NCBI RefSeq assembly: GCF_002216065.1
Contig: NZ_CP022282.1
Coordinates: forward strand, 4,712,001-4,776,000
DNA from: Chryseobacterium sp. T16E-39
GTDB taxonomy: Bacteria > Bacteroidota > Bacteroidia > Flavobacteriales > Weeksellaceae
Direction: 5' to 3'
Length of the DNA: 64,000 nt
Made by a program: the position numbers and the translations under genes. Of the stretch, positions 44,768 through 54,872 are shown one piece after another. Every line of letters starts with the position of its first letter. Positions within the stretch are counted from its first letter, which is position 1. The notes under the pieces were generated by a model. The model saw nothing but the letters and a program-made list of their open reading frames with translations, made no database searches and was not told the origin of the DNA.

Positions 44768-47700
44768 ATGAAGAGATATTTGTTGAGGAAAGGAATAATC
44801 AATAAGATTATATTATTAAAAAGTATAGCTTTCGTTTCAGTTTCCGGAGCTATTTATGGTCAACAATCTACCGGTAGTGCTAAACCAGACAAAATAACTC
44901 CGGCTACACCAGAGACCTATAGCATTTTTAAGGCTGGGGATTTTCCAGTAGATTACCGCACGGGAAAACTCAATATATCTATCCCGATCTACACTATTAA
45001 TACCAGATATGGTTTATCGATTCCTATTAATCTAACTTATAATACCGGAGGGATAAAAGTAGATGAAACCTCAAGTACGGTCGGATTAGGTTGGTCCCTG
45101 GCTGTTCCGAATAGTATTTCTGTAGAACAACATGGAAAAAGTGATTTAAATAATATTGCTAAATGGTTTCCCACTAACCCATTTGATTATGTTTACACAG
45201 GTGTTAATTTAGAATCCCTTCCAGTAGATATCCGTACAAAATTATATGCACTGGCTGATGGTTTGCAAGATATGCAGCCTGATATATTTCATTATAATTT
45301 ACCTACTATTTCAGGTTCTTTTGTGATGGATTCTAATGGGAATTTTCACACCATTCCTTATGAAAATATAAAAATCTCTTATTCTGATGCCAATTCATTT
45401 GAAATAACTGATCCCAAAGGGATTGTATATACATTTGGAAGGGGAAATAGAATCTCCTCAATGGCAGGATTATCATCGGACTCCTCGCTCTCTTCTTTTT
45501 TTCTGTCCAAAATCAAACTTCCTACCAATGAAGAGATCTCCTTCAAATATGAAAAGCAGATGTTGTATCAAACAACAACATATAGTTATCAGGACGTATA
45601 TGCTCAGGCAGATGATAACGTAGAATGTAGAGGAGCAGTAGAAGATACCAGTGATGCAACAACCAATAGATATACAGATAGGTTGCTCACTGAAATAAAA
45701 TATGAGAATGAAACGGTTACATTTACCTATAAAAATACAATTGATGGAACTCTTGGAAGAAAAGATATCAATGCAGACAGCGTAGAGAATTCTTTTGCGT
45801 TGGATCAGATAATCATTAATAATTCAGCTGGGAATACAATTGGGAACTTCAAATTGAACCAAACCTATTTTGGTTCCGGAAACGGCCCAAACTATAAAAA
45901 CTTCAGATTAAAACTCACAAGGGTAGATAATCTTTTGGAGAATAATAGATATTCTTTTGACTACAATGAAGCATACCAGCCAGCTCTTGAAAGTTTTGGG
46001 CAGGATATTTGGGGGTATTATAACGGGAAAATTGAAAATAGAGGACTTATCCCCAATATGCGCTATTTTAATATTAATTATACCAAAGGCGGGGATAGGA
46101 ATGTATATCCTCAATATTCCCAGGCGTTCATGCTAAAAAAAGTAACCTATCCTACAGGAGGAACTTCAGCATTTGAATTTGAAAATAATACGGTCTGGGA
46201 TCAGCTGCTCATTCCACAGAAACAGGAAATCACATATGGTGTGATTAACAACTATTATGATAATAGTCAAAATGAGAATGATCTTATAACAAAGACAACT
46301 CCTTCCAGTGAATATTTTTATATTAATCAGGGGACTCAAGGAGAAGAACTCTGGGTAGAATTTATGAATTCCTGTTCCAATCAGATTCCTAACCAGCTTC
46401 CAGAAAACGGAAGCAGTAGTGGAACAGCATATCTGGAAGAATTTGTAAATAATCATTGGATAATTTTGGCTCAATTTGATGGACCTGATACAACAGGAGT
46501 GCTTTCGGACAATAAATTCTTTCTGAATCCTAGTGCTCCTAAACGAATAAGAACAGTAAGAAAGGGGAACTGTTCTGTTTATCTCAAGATTTATAAAACA
46601 ACATATAGTAAAAGCAATGGACAAAATAATCCGGTTGGTGGTTTGAGGATAAAATCAATTACAGATTCTGATGGGACAACATCGTATACAAAACGTCAAT
46701 TTGAATATAATAATCCCAATTTTTCAGGAAATAGGTCTTCTGCTTTTTTTGCCTCCCCGTTAGAATTTTTAAAAAGTATATACAAAGTATTCAGGAATAC
46801 AGGAGCTACTTATGATGTTTTTTGTAACCCATATGCTTTAAGTGCAGATCAGGCGAGCAATTCTAGTTTGATGGGAAAGGATGTAGTAAACTATGAATAT
46901 GTTACAGAGCATACTCTGGGAAAAGGAAGAAAAGTATTTAAATATAACGTGATTGATAATGCAATGGATATATCTATTGTTGGAGGGAATGGATTTAATC
47001 CTTATCAGTTCAATAATAAGAATCTTTTGAGCGAAACAAGCTATCTTCTCAATGGTACTACACCGGTAAAAGAAATTATATACAAGTATACGCCAACTTA
47101 TTTTAAGAATACCTTATCGAGTAATTATTCTTCAGGAAATGCGGGCCAAATTATTCCTTCTACGGTAATGGGAATATATAAAACAGCAGCAGGTAGTTTG
47201 CAAAATGCGGTGTATACAACAAGAATATTATCTCATTATCCTATTCAAGCGGGAAAATTCTTGTTGAATGAAGTTATGACAAATGATTATACTAATGGAA
47301 ATATGATTTCTACAAAAGTGGCTAATGCTTATTCTATTGATGATATTAACAAGCCTATTAATCTGAAAACTACTTCTGTATTATCTCCTGATAATTCAGT
47401 TTCGGAGACGACATATCAATATGCTCATGAAAAAGGCAATCAAAAACTTATCAATGCCAATATGATTGGCATTCCATTAGAAACAAGTGTGGTAGAGAAA
47501 CCAAATGCTACTGTTGCTGGAAAGACAACTGCAAGATCTGAAACAAAGTATGACGACCCAGCTCATTTGTTTCCTACTTCCATATTATCATATAATGTGC
47601 TAAATAGCGAATCCTCTACAGAAGTTACCTACAATAAATATGATACTAAAGGAAATATCCAGCAGTACACGACCAAAGATGGCATTCCAACAGCTATTGT

Positions 47701-48055
47701 CTGGGGATATAATAATACCCAGCCCATTGCAAAAGTACAAGGTGTTTCTTATGACCAACTGGTTAATTTAGGAATTATTACTGCGATTGTAAATGCTTCT
47801 AATGCAGATGCCTCCAACCCGGCTAATGAGCCGGCACTCATTACCGCATTGGATACTTTCAGAAAAAACTCAGGTCTATCTGCTTATCAGGTGTCTACTT
47901 ATACCTACGATCCTTTGATTGGGGTAACAAGCATTACCGCTCCTTCAGGAATTAGGGAAGTTTATATCTATGATACAGCCAACAGGCTTAAAGAAATCAG
48001 ACAGGATTCTAAAACAGGTAGTCTGGTTAAAGAATTTAAATACAATTATAAATAA
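44768..48055 (+). CDS. SpvB/YD-repeat-type giant secreted protein, copy 1
   Basis: 1095 aa with an N-terminal signal (about 1-32). Residues about 55-110 (FPVDYRTGKLNISIPIY, LSIPINLTYNTGG, VGLGWSL) resemble the N-terminus of SpvB/TcB-type toxin-shell proteins. The middle is beta-rich and carries YD-type elements. The last 221 residues (from about 875) are almost identical to those of the next gene and end in YD-repeat motifs (YIYDTANRLKEIRQDSKTG). It has no RHS core, no toxin domain and no T9SS tail. It starts four bases after the repeat-protein gene and is followed by its paralogue after nine bases. Family role by eye; function inferred from context. Confidence 0.82.
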   Translation: MKRYLLRKGIINKIILLKSIAFVSVSGAIYGQQSTGSAKPDKITPATPETYSIFKAGDFPVDYRTGKLNISIPIYTINTRYGLSIPINLTYNTGGIKVDETSSTVGLGWSLAVPNSISVEQHGKSDLNNIAKWFPTNPFDYVYTGVNLESLPVDIRTKLYALADGLQDMQPDIFHYNLPTISGSFVMDSNGNFHTIPYENIKISYSDANSFEITDPKGIVYTFGRGNRISSMAGLSSDSSLSSFFLSKIKLPTNEEISFKYEKQMLYQTTTYSYQDVYAQADDNVECRGAVEDTSDATTNRYTDRLLTEIKYENETVTFTYKNTIDGTLGRKDINADSVENSFALDQIIINNSAGNTIGNFKLNQTYFGSGNGPNYKNFRLKLTRVDNLLENNRYSFDYNEAYQPALESFGQDIWGYYNGKIENRGLIPNMRYFNINYTKGGDRNVYPQYSQAFMLKKVTYPTGGTSAFEFENNTVWDQLLIPQKQEITYGVINNYYDNSQNENDLITKTTPSSEYFYINQGTQGEELWVEFMNSCSNQIPNQLPENGSSSGTAYLEEFVNNHWIILAQFDGPDTTGVLSDNKFFLNPSAPKRIRTVRKGNCSVYLKIYKTTYSKSNGQNNPVGGLRIKSITDSDGTTSYTKRQFEYNNPNFSGNRSSAFFASPLEFLKSIYKVFRNTGATYDVFCNPYALSADQASNSSLMGKDVVNYEYVTEHTLGKGRKVFKYNVIDNAMDISIVGGNGFNPYQFNNKNLLSETSYLLNGTTPVKEIIYKYTPTYFKNTLSSNYSSGNAGQIIPSTVMGIYKTAAGSLQNAVYTTRILSHYPIQAGKFLLNEVMTNDYTNGNMISTKVANAYSIDDINKPINLKTTSVLSPDNSVSETTYQYAHEKGNQKLINANMIGIPLETSVVEKPNATVAGKTTARSETKYDDPAHLFPTSILSYNVLNSESSTEVTYNKYDTKGNIQQYTTKDGIPTAIVWGYNNTQPIAKVQGVSYDQLVNLGIITAIVNASNADASNPANEPALITALDTFRKNSGLSAYQVSTYTYDPLIGVTSITAPSGIREVYIYDTANRLKEIRQDSKTGSLVKEFKYNYK
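47390..48052 (+). repeat. 663-bp direct repeat, copy 1 (3' end of the first SpvB-like gene)
   Basis: This aligns without gaps to 50804-51466, with 26 differences by my count (about 96% identity), most of them silent. Sequence upstream of 47390 is far more diverged, so the boundary is sharp. Recent conversion or duplication of the 3' module is the simplest explanation. Confidence 0.92.
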
Positions 48056-48064
48056 TAAGCACAA

Positions 48065-51000
48065 ATGAAGAAAGTTCTTACTTTTCTTTTTATCTATATT
48101 TTTTCTATTGGTTACAGTCAGTCAGGAATAGGAAATGATAATAGTTTCCAAAGTAAAAATATTTTTCCTGGTCCTTCTACAGCAGAGGCATATAGTTTCT
48201 CTAAAATAGGTAAGCTACCAATGGATCTTTTTAGAGGTAAGGCCAATATTTCTATCCCGTTTTACTCTATCAAAGTTGATGGTCTGGAGTTGCCAATATC
48301 TATATCATATAATACTGGAGGTATTAAACTTAATGAGGTAGCAAGCAGTGTTGGGTTGGGATGGACATTAAATATTCCTGGAACTATCAATAAAAGTATT
48401 ATAGGAAAAGATGATAATGTTACTCCATTTTTCAATAAAGATATTAATACTTATGGGTCTTACAATGGGTATGTTTCCCATTTGATTAGTGATGCGCAAA
48501 GAAGGGTTAATTTGCAGGGTATTTATGAAGGAAATTATGATTTGAAACCAGATCTATATAGTTATAGCCTACCTGGTTTATCAGGAAGTTTTATCATGGA
48601 TGGTAATAATATGGGGTTAACAATTCCATTTGAAAATGTTAAAATCGAACAGATTCCTTCACCATATATAACTCAGAGAAAATTTAGAGTAACGGACACT
48701 TCAGGAAATTTGTTTTGGCTATCTCCTAAGAATCTATCTTCCTCTAATGATCCAACTAATCCTATAGCAGGAGATGTTATCACTTCTGCATTATTTAGAT
48801 TGGACAGTATTAGAACTGTATCTAACAAAACAGTAAAGTTTTTTTATGAAAAAAATTTCGGATATGTAGAGAAAAATATTGTAGAAAGGATCTATACCAA
48901 AACAGCAGTAGACTATGATCCTGGAAGAACTTATTTTAGCCAATTACCTCCGCCATATGAAAGATGGAATACTGAAACAGGAAATACGGAAAATCTTATT
49001 TCGAAAATTGAATTTCCTGAAGGAATAGTAGAATTTAAATATTCTAATGATGAAAATGGGACATTAGCTATTGAGAATGGAGTGCTTGTGAGGAAAGATC
49101 TTAATATAAACAATGGAGTGGCTTTAAGAAAGATCGTTGTAAAGGATAAATCTAATAAAATTATTTTAGATCAAAGACTTAACTACAATTATTTCAGTAG
49201 TAATAATTCTAACAAGACGTATGAGGATTATAGACTTAAACTTATCAATATTTATGATGCATTATCTCAATCTTATTATAGATTTAGCTATAATGAAGAT
49301 TTTCCAATGCCCGCCCGTAATTCTCACAATGACGATTATTGGGGATATATTAATAATCTTGGAAATACTTCTTTAAATTCTAATCTTCCCATTAGAATTT
49401 ATACAGACGTTCCAATTATAGAAAGTAGAATGCCTTCGGTTACCCGAAGAGATAGGGCCCCTAATCCTGCTTTTTCGCAGATCGGAATTCTAAAATCCAT
49501 TGAATACCCTACAAAAGGCAAGAAGAATTTGTATTATGAGAATCCACTAACAGAACAGATCAATACCAGTTCATATTTGGTTTCAGAAGGTATTAATAAG
49601 GATATTTCAAGTCATGGTGTTGTTAATGATATTTCTACTTATAATGGAGGAGAAACTAAAACGTTTATTTTAAATGCTAGTGATATTCCTTCTTATGCCA
49701 TCAATCCAGTATTTACTTATGGATTTGACAGCGGATGTCTGAGTGCTGAAAATCCTGGACCTGGATCTGGACTGCCAGAAAATCCAGATAATGGAAATTA
49801 CACAGAATGTTTTGGAGATATAAAAATCACATCAGTTAATTCACCCAGCGATACCAGACATTTTAGCTCTAATGGTCAACCTTTTTCAGGAGATATAATG
49901 ATAAATATTCCATTTCCTATAAAAGTGGAGATGGTATTAAGTAGAATGGGCTATTGTAATTGTGGTTTAAATGCCGGCCTAAGCTGGAAAAAAGAAATTA
50001 CAGAAACAAGTACTACACCTAATTATCTATCAGGGTTAAGAATAAAAAAAATTGAAGATGTAGATCAGAATAATGTTTCAAATATCTTCGAATACAAATA
50101 TGGGAAATTTGACATTGTTAAAAATAAGTTTGAGGAAATTTCTCTTCTGAAGCGGCCATTTAATTTTACAAGGATAGATAAAAAACCTTACCGTAAATTT
50201 GATAGCTCTGGAGAGGAATTACATCCTAGTAATGTACAGGATTTTTTTACTGTTTCAAATTCCGATCAGTCTTCAAATAGTTATGGCTCTTCAGATATCG
50301 TTACCTATCCTTATGTTATTGAAGAAAATGGACTTGGGAAGATATACTATGAGTTTTCAGATAAAGATTACAAGATTCAAAATATATTGTCATCAGATAT
50401 CGGAAATTATAATGATTGGAAGTATGGCTTACCCCTAAACCAGAAATATGTGAATAAGAATGGACAAACAGTAAAAACCATTGAATATGAGTATCAATTT
50501 AATACCATAAAAAACGGACTTTCTGGCTTTAATACGAATGATCCATCTAAGATTGCATTTGCAGTAGACATGTTGGTTATGCCCTCTAAGATACAGTTGT
50601 CGCCGAGTCAGGGAGGAGAAGGAGATATTTTTATTGTAGAGAATAAGGTAAATTTTATAGAGTCAGCAAAAATTGAAAATACAAAAACCACTGAAAAGGA
50701 TTTCTTATCAGGACAGGTAATTGAAAAAAATAGTATAAGTACATATTACGATACGGACATTAATAAACCTATCAATGTTAAGACTGTTTCCATAAAATCT
50801 CCGGATAATTCAGTTTCGGAGACGACATACCAATATGCTCATGAAAAAGGCAATCAAAAACTTATCAATGCCAATATGATTGGTATTCCTTTAGAAACAA
50901 GTGTTGTAGAGAAACCAAATGTTACTGTTGCTGGAAAGACAGTTTCAAGATCCGAAACAAAGTATGACGACCCAGCTCATTTGTTTCCTACTTCCATATT

Positions 51001-51472
51001 ATCATATAATGTGCTAAATAGCGAATCCTCTACAGAAGTTACCTACAATAAATATGATACTAAAGGAAATATCCAGCAGTACACTACCAAAGATGGCATT
51101 CCAACAGCTATTGTCTGGGGATATAATAATACCCAGCCCATTGCAAAAGTAGAAGGTGTTTCGTATGACCAACTGGTTAATTTAGGAATTATTACTGCAA
51201 TTGTAAATGCTTCTAATGCAGATGCCTCTAACCCGGCTAATGAGCCGGCACTCATTACCGCATTGGATACTTTCAGAAAAAACTCAGGTCTGTCTGCTTA
51301 TCAGGTGTCTACTTATACCTACGATCCATTAATTGGAGTAACAAGCATTACCGCTCCTTCAGGAATTAGAGAAGTTTATATCTATGATACAGCCAACAGG
51401 CTCAAAGAAATAAGACAGGACTCCAAAACGGGTAATCTGATTAAAGAATTTAAATACAATTATAAAAATTAA
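48065..51472 (+). CDS. SpvB/YD-repeat-type giant secreted protein, copy 2
   Basis: 1135-aa paralogue of the preceding gene: signal peptide (1-18), SpvB-like N-terminal segment (LPMDLFRGKANISIPFYSI, LPISISYNTGG, VGLGWTLNIPG), long beta-rich middle, and the shared 222-residue C-terminus from about residue 914. Similarity between the two N-terminal 900 residues is only moderate, with many insertions, in contrast to the near-identical ends. A short cysteine-containing insert (CLSAENPGPGSG, ECFGD, GYCNCGL, about 555-640) is specific to this copy. It is followed by the RHS gene after six bases. Confidence 0.82.
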   Translation: MKKVLTFLFIYIFSIGYSQSGIGNDNSFQSKNIFPGPSTAEAYSFSKIGKLPMDLFRGKANISIPFYSIKVDGLELPISISYNTGGIKLNEVASSVGLGWTLNIPGTINKSIIGKDDNVTPFFNKDINTYGSYNGYVSHLISDAQRRVNLQGIYEGNYDLKPDLYSYSLPGLSGSFIMDGNNMGLTIPFENVKIEQIPSPYITQRKFRVTDTSGNLFWLSPKNLSSSNDPTNPIAGDVITSALFRLDSIRTVSNKTVKFFYEKNFGYVEKNIVERIYTKTAVDYDPGRTYFSQLPPPYERWNTETGNTENLISKIEFPEGIVEFKYSNDENGTLAIENGVLVRKDLNINNGVALRKIVVKDKSNKIILDQRLNYNYFSSNNSNKTYEDYRLKLINIYDALSQSYYRFSYNEDFPMPARNSHNDDYWGYINNLGNTSLNSNLPIRIYTDVPIIESRMPSVTRRDRAPNPAFSQIGILKSIEYPTKGKKNLYYENPLTEQINTSSYLVSEGINKDISSHGVVNDISTYNGGETKTFILNASDIPSYAINPVFTYGFDSGCLSAENPGPGSGLPENPDNGNYTECFGDIKITSVNSPSDTRHFSSNGQPFSGDIMINIPFPIKVEMVLSRMGYCNCGLNAGLSWKKEITETSTTPNYLSGLRIKKIEDVDQNNVSNIFEYKYGKFDIVKNKFEEISLLKRPFNFTRIDKKPYRKFDSSGEELHPSNVQDFFTVSNSDQSSNSYGSSDIVTYPYVIEENGLGKIYYEFSDKDYKIQNILSSDIGNYNDWKYGLPLNQKYVNKNGQTVKTIEYEYQFNTIKNGLSGFNTNDPSKIAFAVDMLVMPSKIQLSPSQGGEGDIFIVENKVNFIESAKIENTKTTEKDFLSGQVIEKNSISTYYDTDINKPINVKTVSIKSPDNSVSETTYQYAHEKGNQKLINANMIGIPLETSVVEKPNVTVAGKTVSRSETKYDDPAHLFPTSILSYNVLNSESSTEVTYNKYDTKGNIQQYTTKDGIPTAIVWGYNNTQPIAKVEGVSYDQLVNLGIITAIVNASNADASNPANEPALITALDTFRKNSGLSAYQVSTYTYDPLIGVTSITAPSGIREVYIYDTANRLKEIRQDSKTGNLIKEFKYNYKN
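50804..51466 (+). repeat. 663-bp direct repeat, copy 2 (3' end of the second SpvB-like gene)
   Basis: Gap-free partner of 47390-48052 at an offset of 3414 bases. Homologous recombination between the two would fuse the genes in frame and remove one copy. Confidence 0.92.
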
Positions 51473-51478
51473 CACTTG

Positions 51479-54400
51479 ATGAAAAAGATAAAACAAATCA
51501 TATCCATTGCCTGTGTTCTTACGGCAAGTTTGATTCATGCACAGCTTTCTACAACAGAAAACTATGTGTACTCAAAAACTTACCTCGATTACAATACCAG
51601 CAATGTAGCAACTAAAACTGCAGAAACCGTCCAATATTTCGATGGATTAGGAAGACCTAAACAGGTGGTCAATATAAAAGCCTCTCCAACCGGGAAAGAT
51701 GTGGTGACCCCTATTGAATACGATGGATTCGGAAGACAGGTGAAAGATTATTTACCCGTCCCACAGTCTAATACATTAAATGGAGCTATTGTTCCAACTC
51801 CTTTAGCAAATGTAACAAGTACTCCTTACGGACAGGAGAAGATCTATGCTGAAAAGACATTAGAAAATTCTCCTCTGGACAGACTTCTTGAACAAAAACA
51901 AGTTGGAACAGCCTGGAATGATAAACCTGTAAAGTTTGAATATGGTACAAATACATCTACAGAAGTTAAAAAATATGTAACAGTAACTACCTTTCCGGAT
52001 GATATTACAATTTCAAAATTGGTTTCAGCAACTGCTAATTATGGAGCTAACCAGCTCTATAAAAATACAGTTACTGATGAAGATGGTAATAAAACGGTAG
52101 AGTTCAAGAATGGAAAAGGGCAGGTTGTCCTGGTAAGAAAGGTAGTTAGTGCTACTGTCAATGCCGATACTTATTATGTGTATAACGAGTACAATCAGTT
52201 GGCTTTTGTGATTCCCCCTGCGGCACCGGCTACAATAGATGATACCGCACTGAATAATTTCTGCTATCAGTACCGATATGATGGAAAAGGCAGACTGGCA
52301 GAGAAGAAACTACCCGGTAAAGGATGGGAGCATATGGTTTACGATAAAGCAGACAGGCTTATTTTTACACAAGATGATGTGCTGAGACAACAAGGGAAAT
52401 GGCTTTTTACAAAATATGATAATGTAGGAAGAGTTATTTATACCGGGATTATACTGGCTGCTCCCAGAGCGTCATTGCAAAAAACTGCAAGTAATTTTGT
52501 TGTTACCGATTCAAGAGATATGGTAGGTTTTAATAAAAATGGTATCCAGGTTTACTACACTAATATATTGTTTAACGAGATACAAACTTTATTATCTGTT
52601 AATTACTACGATTTTTACGTGGTAGGCGATCCTTTTCCTACTATGGTATTTGATCAGACTGTACTCCCTTCGGATGTACAGCAATATGGAAAAAGTACAA
52701 AAGGGCTTCCTCTCTCCAGTCTAGTAAAGAATATTGAAGATGACAATTGGACAAAAACTTATTTCTATTATGATTTTAAAGGCAGGCTCATAAGACAATT
52801 TGCTTTCAATCATTTGGGAGGATATCATAATACAGAGAAGCAATTGGATTTTTCTGGAAATCAGCAACAAGTTATTACCCAACATAAAAGACTCGCCACA
52901 GATACAGAAAAGATAATAAGAGAAAAATTCACTTATGATAGCCAGAACAGGCTTATAGCTCACAGTCATCAGGTAGATAGTGGACCTCTTGAATTTTTGG
53001 CACGAAACAAATACAACGAACTTTCTCAACTAGAATATAAAAAAGTAGGAGGTACTGTTACAGATCCACTCCAACAGATCGATTATAAGTATAATATAAG
53101 AGGCTGGATGACCCAGATTAATGATCCTGCTGCTTTAGGAAGTGATCTGTTTGGGTATAAAATCAATTATAATCAGGTTGAAGGATTAGAAACTCCTGAT
53201 GCATTAGATGCAACATTAAAAGTAAAGCCTAAGTTCAATGGAAATATTGCTGAAGTATCCTGGAAAACCCTAACAGGTCAAAATGAGCCTCTAAGACGCT
53301 ATGGATATGTATATGATTCTCTTAACAGGCTTACAGCAGGCTTTTACCAGGGAAGCAATCCATCAGCAAAAGAGTATTTTGAAAAGGTAGAATATGATCT
53401 TAATGGAAATATCTCCAGATTAAAAAGGTCTCAGGGAATAACTGGTGGAACAACTGCTGGAATGATAGATAATCTTAAATATGATTACCTGGGAAACAGA
53501 CTCACTAAGGTTACTGATGAACAACAGAATCCCTCTGGCTACCCGTATGTCGTGAGCCCAACTGAAATTGGCTATGATCTGAATGGGAATATGACAAATT
53601 ATAGGGATAAAGATATCCAAAAGATAATCTATAACTACCTTAATTTGCCTAGTAACATAGAAAAAGGCACTGGTAAAAACAGAGAGTTAACTGATTATAT
53701 ATATAGGGCAGATGGTGTAAAGGTTCGGAAGGTTTTTTCTGGCAGTGTCGTGACCCAGACAGATTATTTGGACGGATTTCAATATAAAGATAATATATTA
53801 CAGTTTGCTCCTTCAGCAGAAGGCTATTATGATTTTGTAAAAAATAAGTATATTTACAATTATACAGACCATTTAGGAAATGTAAGATTAAGCTATCAGA
53901 AGGGGACATCTGGATTAGAGATTATTGAAGAAAATAATTACTATCCATTTGGATTGAAACATGAGGGGTATAATGGTTTAGCTGGAAACCCAGCTTATCA
54001 GTATAAGTACCTTGGTAAGGAATTGCAAGAGACTGGTTTTTACGATTTAAATGCTCGTTTTTATATGCCGGATGCTGTGGTTTTTGGACAGCATGACCCT
54101 CTTTCTGAAAAGACATTACAACCTTATGCTTATAGTTATAACAATCCCGTCCGTTACGGAGATCCGACAGGATTAAGTGGAAATGATTTTGTTCAAAGGA
54201 AAGACGGTTCTATCTATTGGGATAAAAATGCAACCTCTCAAGCTACTACTAAAGCTGGAGAGACATATCTAGGCAAAGATCTCACGTTCACTTTTAATAG
54301 TTATATTGACCCCAAATTATGGGATGGCCCATTAGGAGGATTTGCCACAGGAGATAAATTAACTTCTACAATTACAGTTAGTTCAAATACTGATGCTGAT

Positions 54401-54868
54401 AATAATTTATTGTCGATAGATATAAAATCTTCTGAACCTATTGTTCACAAAACAGGCGGTTTAATCCCTAATAATGATTATTTCCCTGGGCAACAAAATG
54501 TAGGCTTAAATATAAAAGGTATGAAAAATGGATCTGCTACTTATGAACAACATGCTAGAGTAAATGGTTTTGATAAATTAGGTATTGAGGCTATGGGCTA
54601 TAGTGCTCCTAATGTTGCTCAAAAATTATCTATTGGCCTTTCTGGTAATAATTTATCGGTTACTGCTGCGACAGATGTTTATCCATCTGCGAAATTAACT
54701 GTAAATAGCTCTCAATTGTTTAAATACAATCAACCATCCTTTAAAGCGACTTTTGGAAAGGAATTTGTGGGATATAGAGAATCTAGGAGTTATGGTAATG
54801 ATGCGCCAATACCTGTTTACAGATCTTTGACTCCATCACCTTCGTTTTACACCCGTTATAAAAAATAG
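51479..54868 (+). CDS. RHS-repeat protein with RHS core and variable C-terminal tip (DUF6443 type)
   Basis: 1129 aa from the ATG at 51479; an in-frame TTG one codon earlier is unlikely. Signal peptide (1-21), DUF6443-type N-terminus (TAETVQYFDGLGRPKQVV), many YD repeats (YDGFGRQVKDY, YDKADRLIFT, YDSLNRLTAG, YDLNGNISRL), then the RHS-associated core (about 797-898: DHLGNVRLSY, YYPFGL, GLYD-like GFYDLNARFY, YSYNNPVRYGDPTG). After Gly898 comes a 231-residue variable tip beginning LSGNDFVQRKDGS that I do not recognise as a known toxin fold. In the polymorphic-toxin model the core seals a cocoon around the tip. A small membrane protein gene follows after four bases. Confidence 0.88.
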   Translation: MKKIKQIISIACVLTASLIHAQLSTTENYVYSKTYLDYNTSNVATKTAETVQYFDGLGRPKQVVNIKASPTGKDVVTPIEYDGFGRQVKDYLPVPQSNTLNGAIVPTPLANVTSTPYGQEKIYAEKTLENSPLDRLLEQKQVGTAWNDKPVKFEYGTNTSTEVKKYVTVTTFPDDITISKLVSATANYGANQLYKNTVTDEDGNKTVEFKNGKGQVVLVRKVVSATVNADTYYVYNEYNQLAFVIPPAAPATIDDTALNNFCYQYRYDGKGRLAEKKLPGKGWEHMVYDKADRLIFTQDDVLRQQGKWLFTKYDNVGRVIYTGIILAAPRASLQKTASNFVVTDSRDMVGFNKNGIQVYYTNILFNEIQTLLSVNYYDFYVVGDPFPTMVFDQTVLPSDVQQYGKSTKGLPLSSLVKNIEDDNWTKTYFYYDFKGRLIRQFAFNHLGGYHNTEKQLDFSGNQQQVITQHKRLATDTEKIIREKFTYDSQNRLIAHSHQVDSGPLEFLARNKYNELSQLEYKKVGGTVTDPLQQIDYKYNIRGWMTQINDPAALGSDLFGYKINYNQVEGLETPDALDATLKVKPKFNGNIAEVSWKTLTGQNEPLRRYGYVYDSLNRLTAGFYQGSNPSAKEYFEKVEYDLNGNISRLKRSQGITGGTTAGMIDNLKYDYLGNRLTKVTDEQQNPSGYPYVVSPTEIGYDLNGNMTNYRDKDIQKIIYNYLNLPSNIEKGTGKNRELTDYIYRADGVKVRKVFSGSVVTQTDYLDGFQYKDNILQFAPSAEGYYDFVKNKYIYNYTDHLGNVRLSYQKGTSGLEIIEENNYYPFGLKHEGYNGLAGNPAYQYKYLGKELQETGFYDLNARFYMPDAVVFGQHDPLSEKTLQPYAYSYNNPVRYGDPTGLSGNDFVQRKDGSIYWDKNATSQATTKAGETYLGKDLTFTFNSYIDPKLWDGPLGGFATGDKLTSTITVSSNTDADNNLLSIDIKSSEPIVHKTGGLIPNNDYFPGQQNVGLNIKGMKNGSATYEQHARVNGFDKLGIEAMGYSAPNVAQKLSIGLSGNNLSVTAATDVYPSAKLTVNSSQLFKYNQPSFKATFGKEFVGYRESRSYGNDAPIPVYRSLTPSPSFYTRYKK

Positions 54869-54872
54869 TAAT

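Noticed and set aside
46166..46624. 152-codon minus-strand frame in the first SpvB-like gene
   Set aside because: Antisense to a continuous 1095-codon gene; cysteine-rich shadow composition and no recognisable motif.
44768..54868. T9SS tails on the SpvB-like and RHS proteins
   Set aside because: Their C-termini lack the YPNP and following sorting-domain pattern; the last residues are YD repeats or the variable tip.
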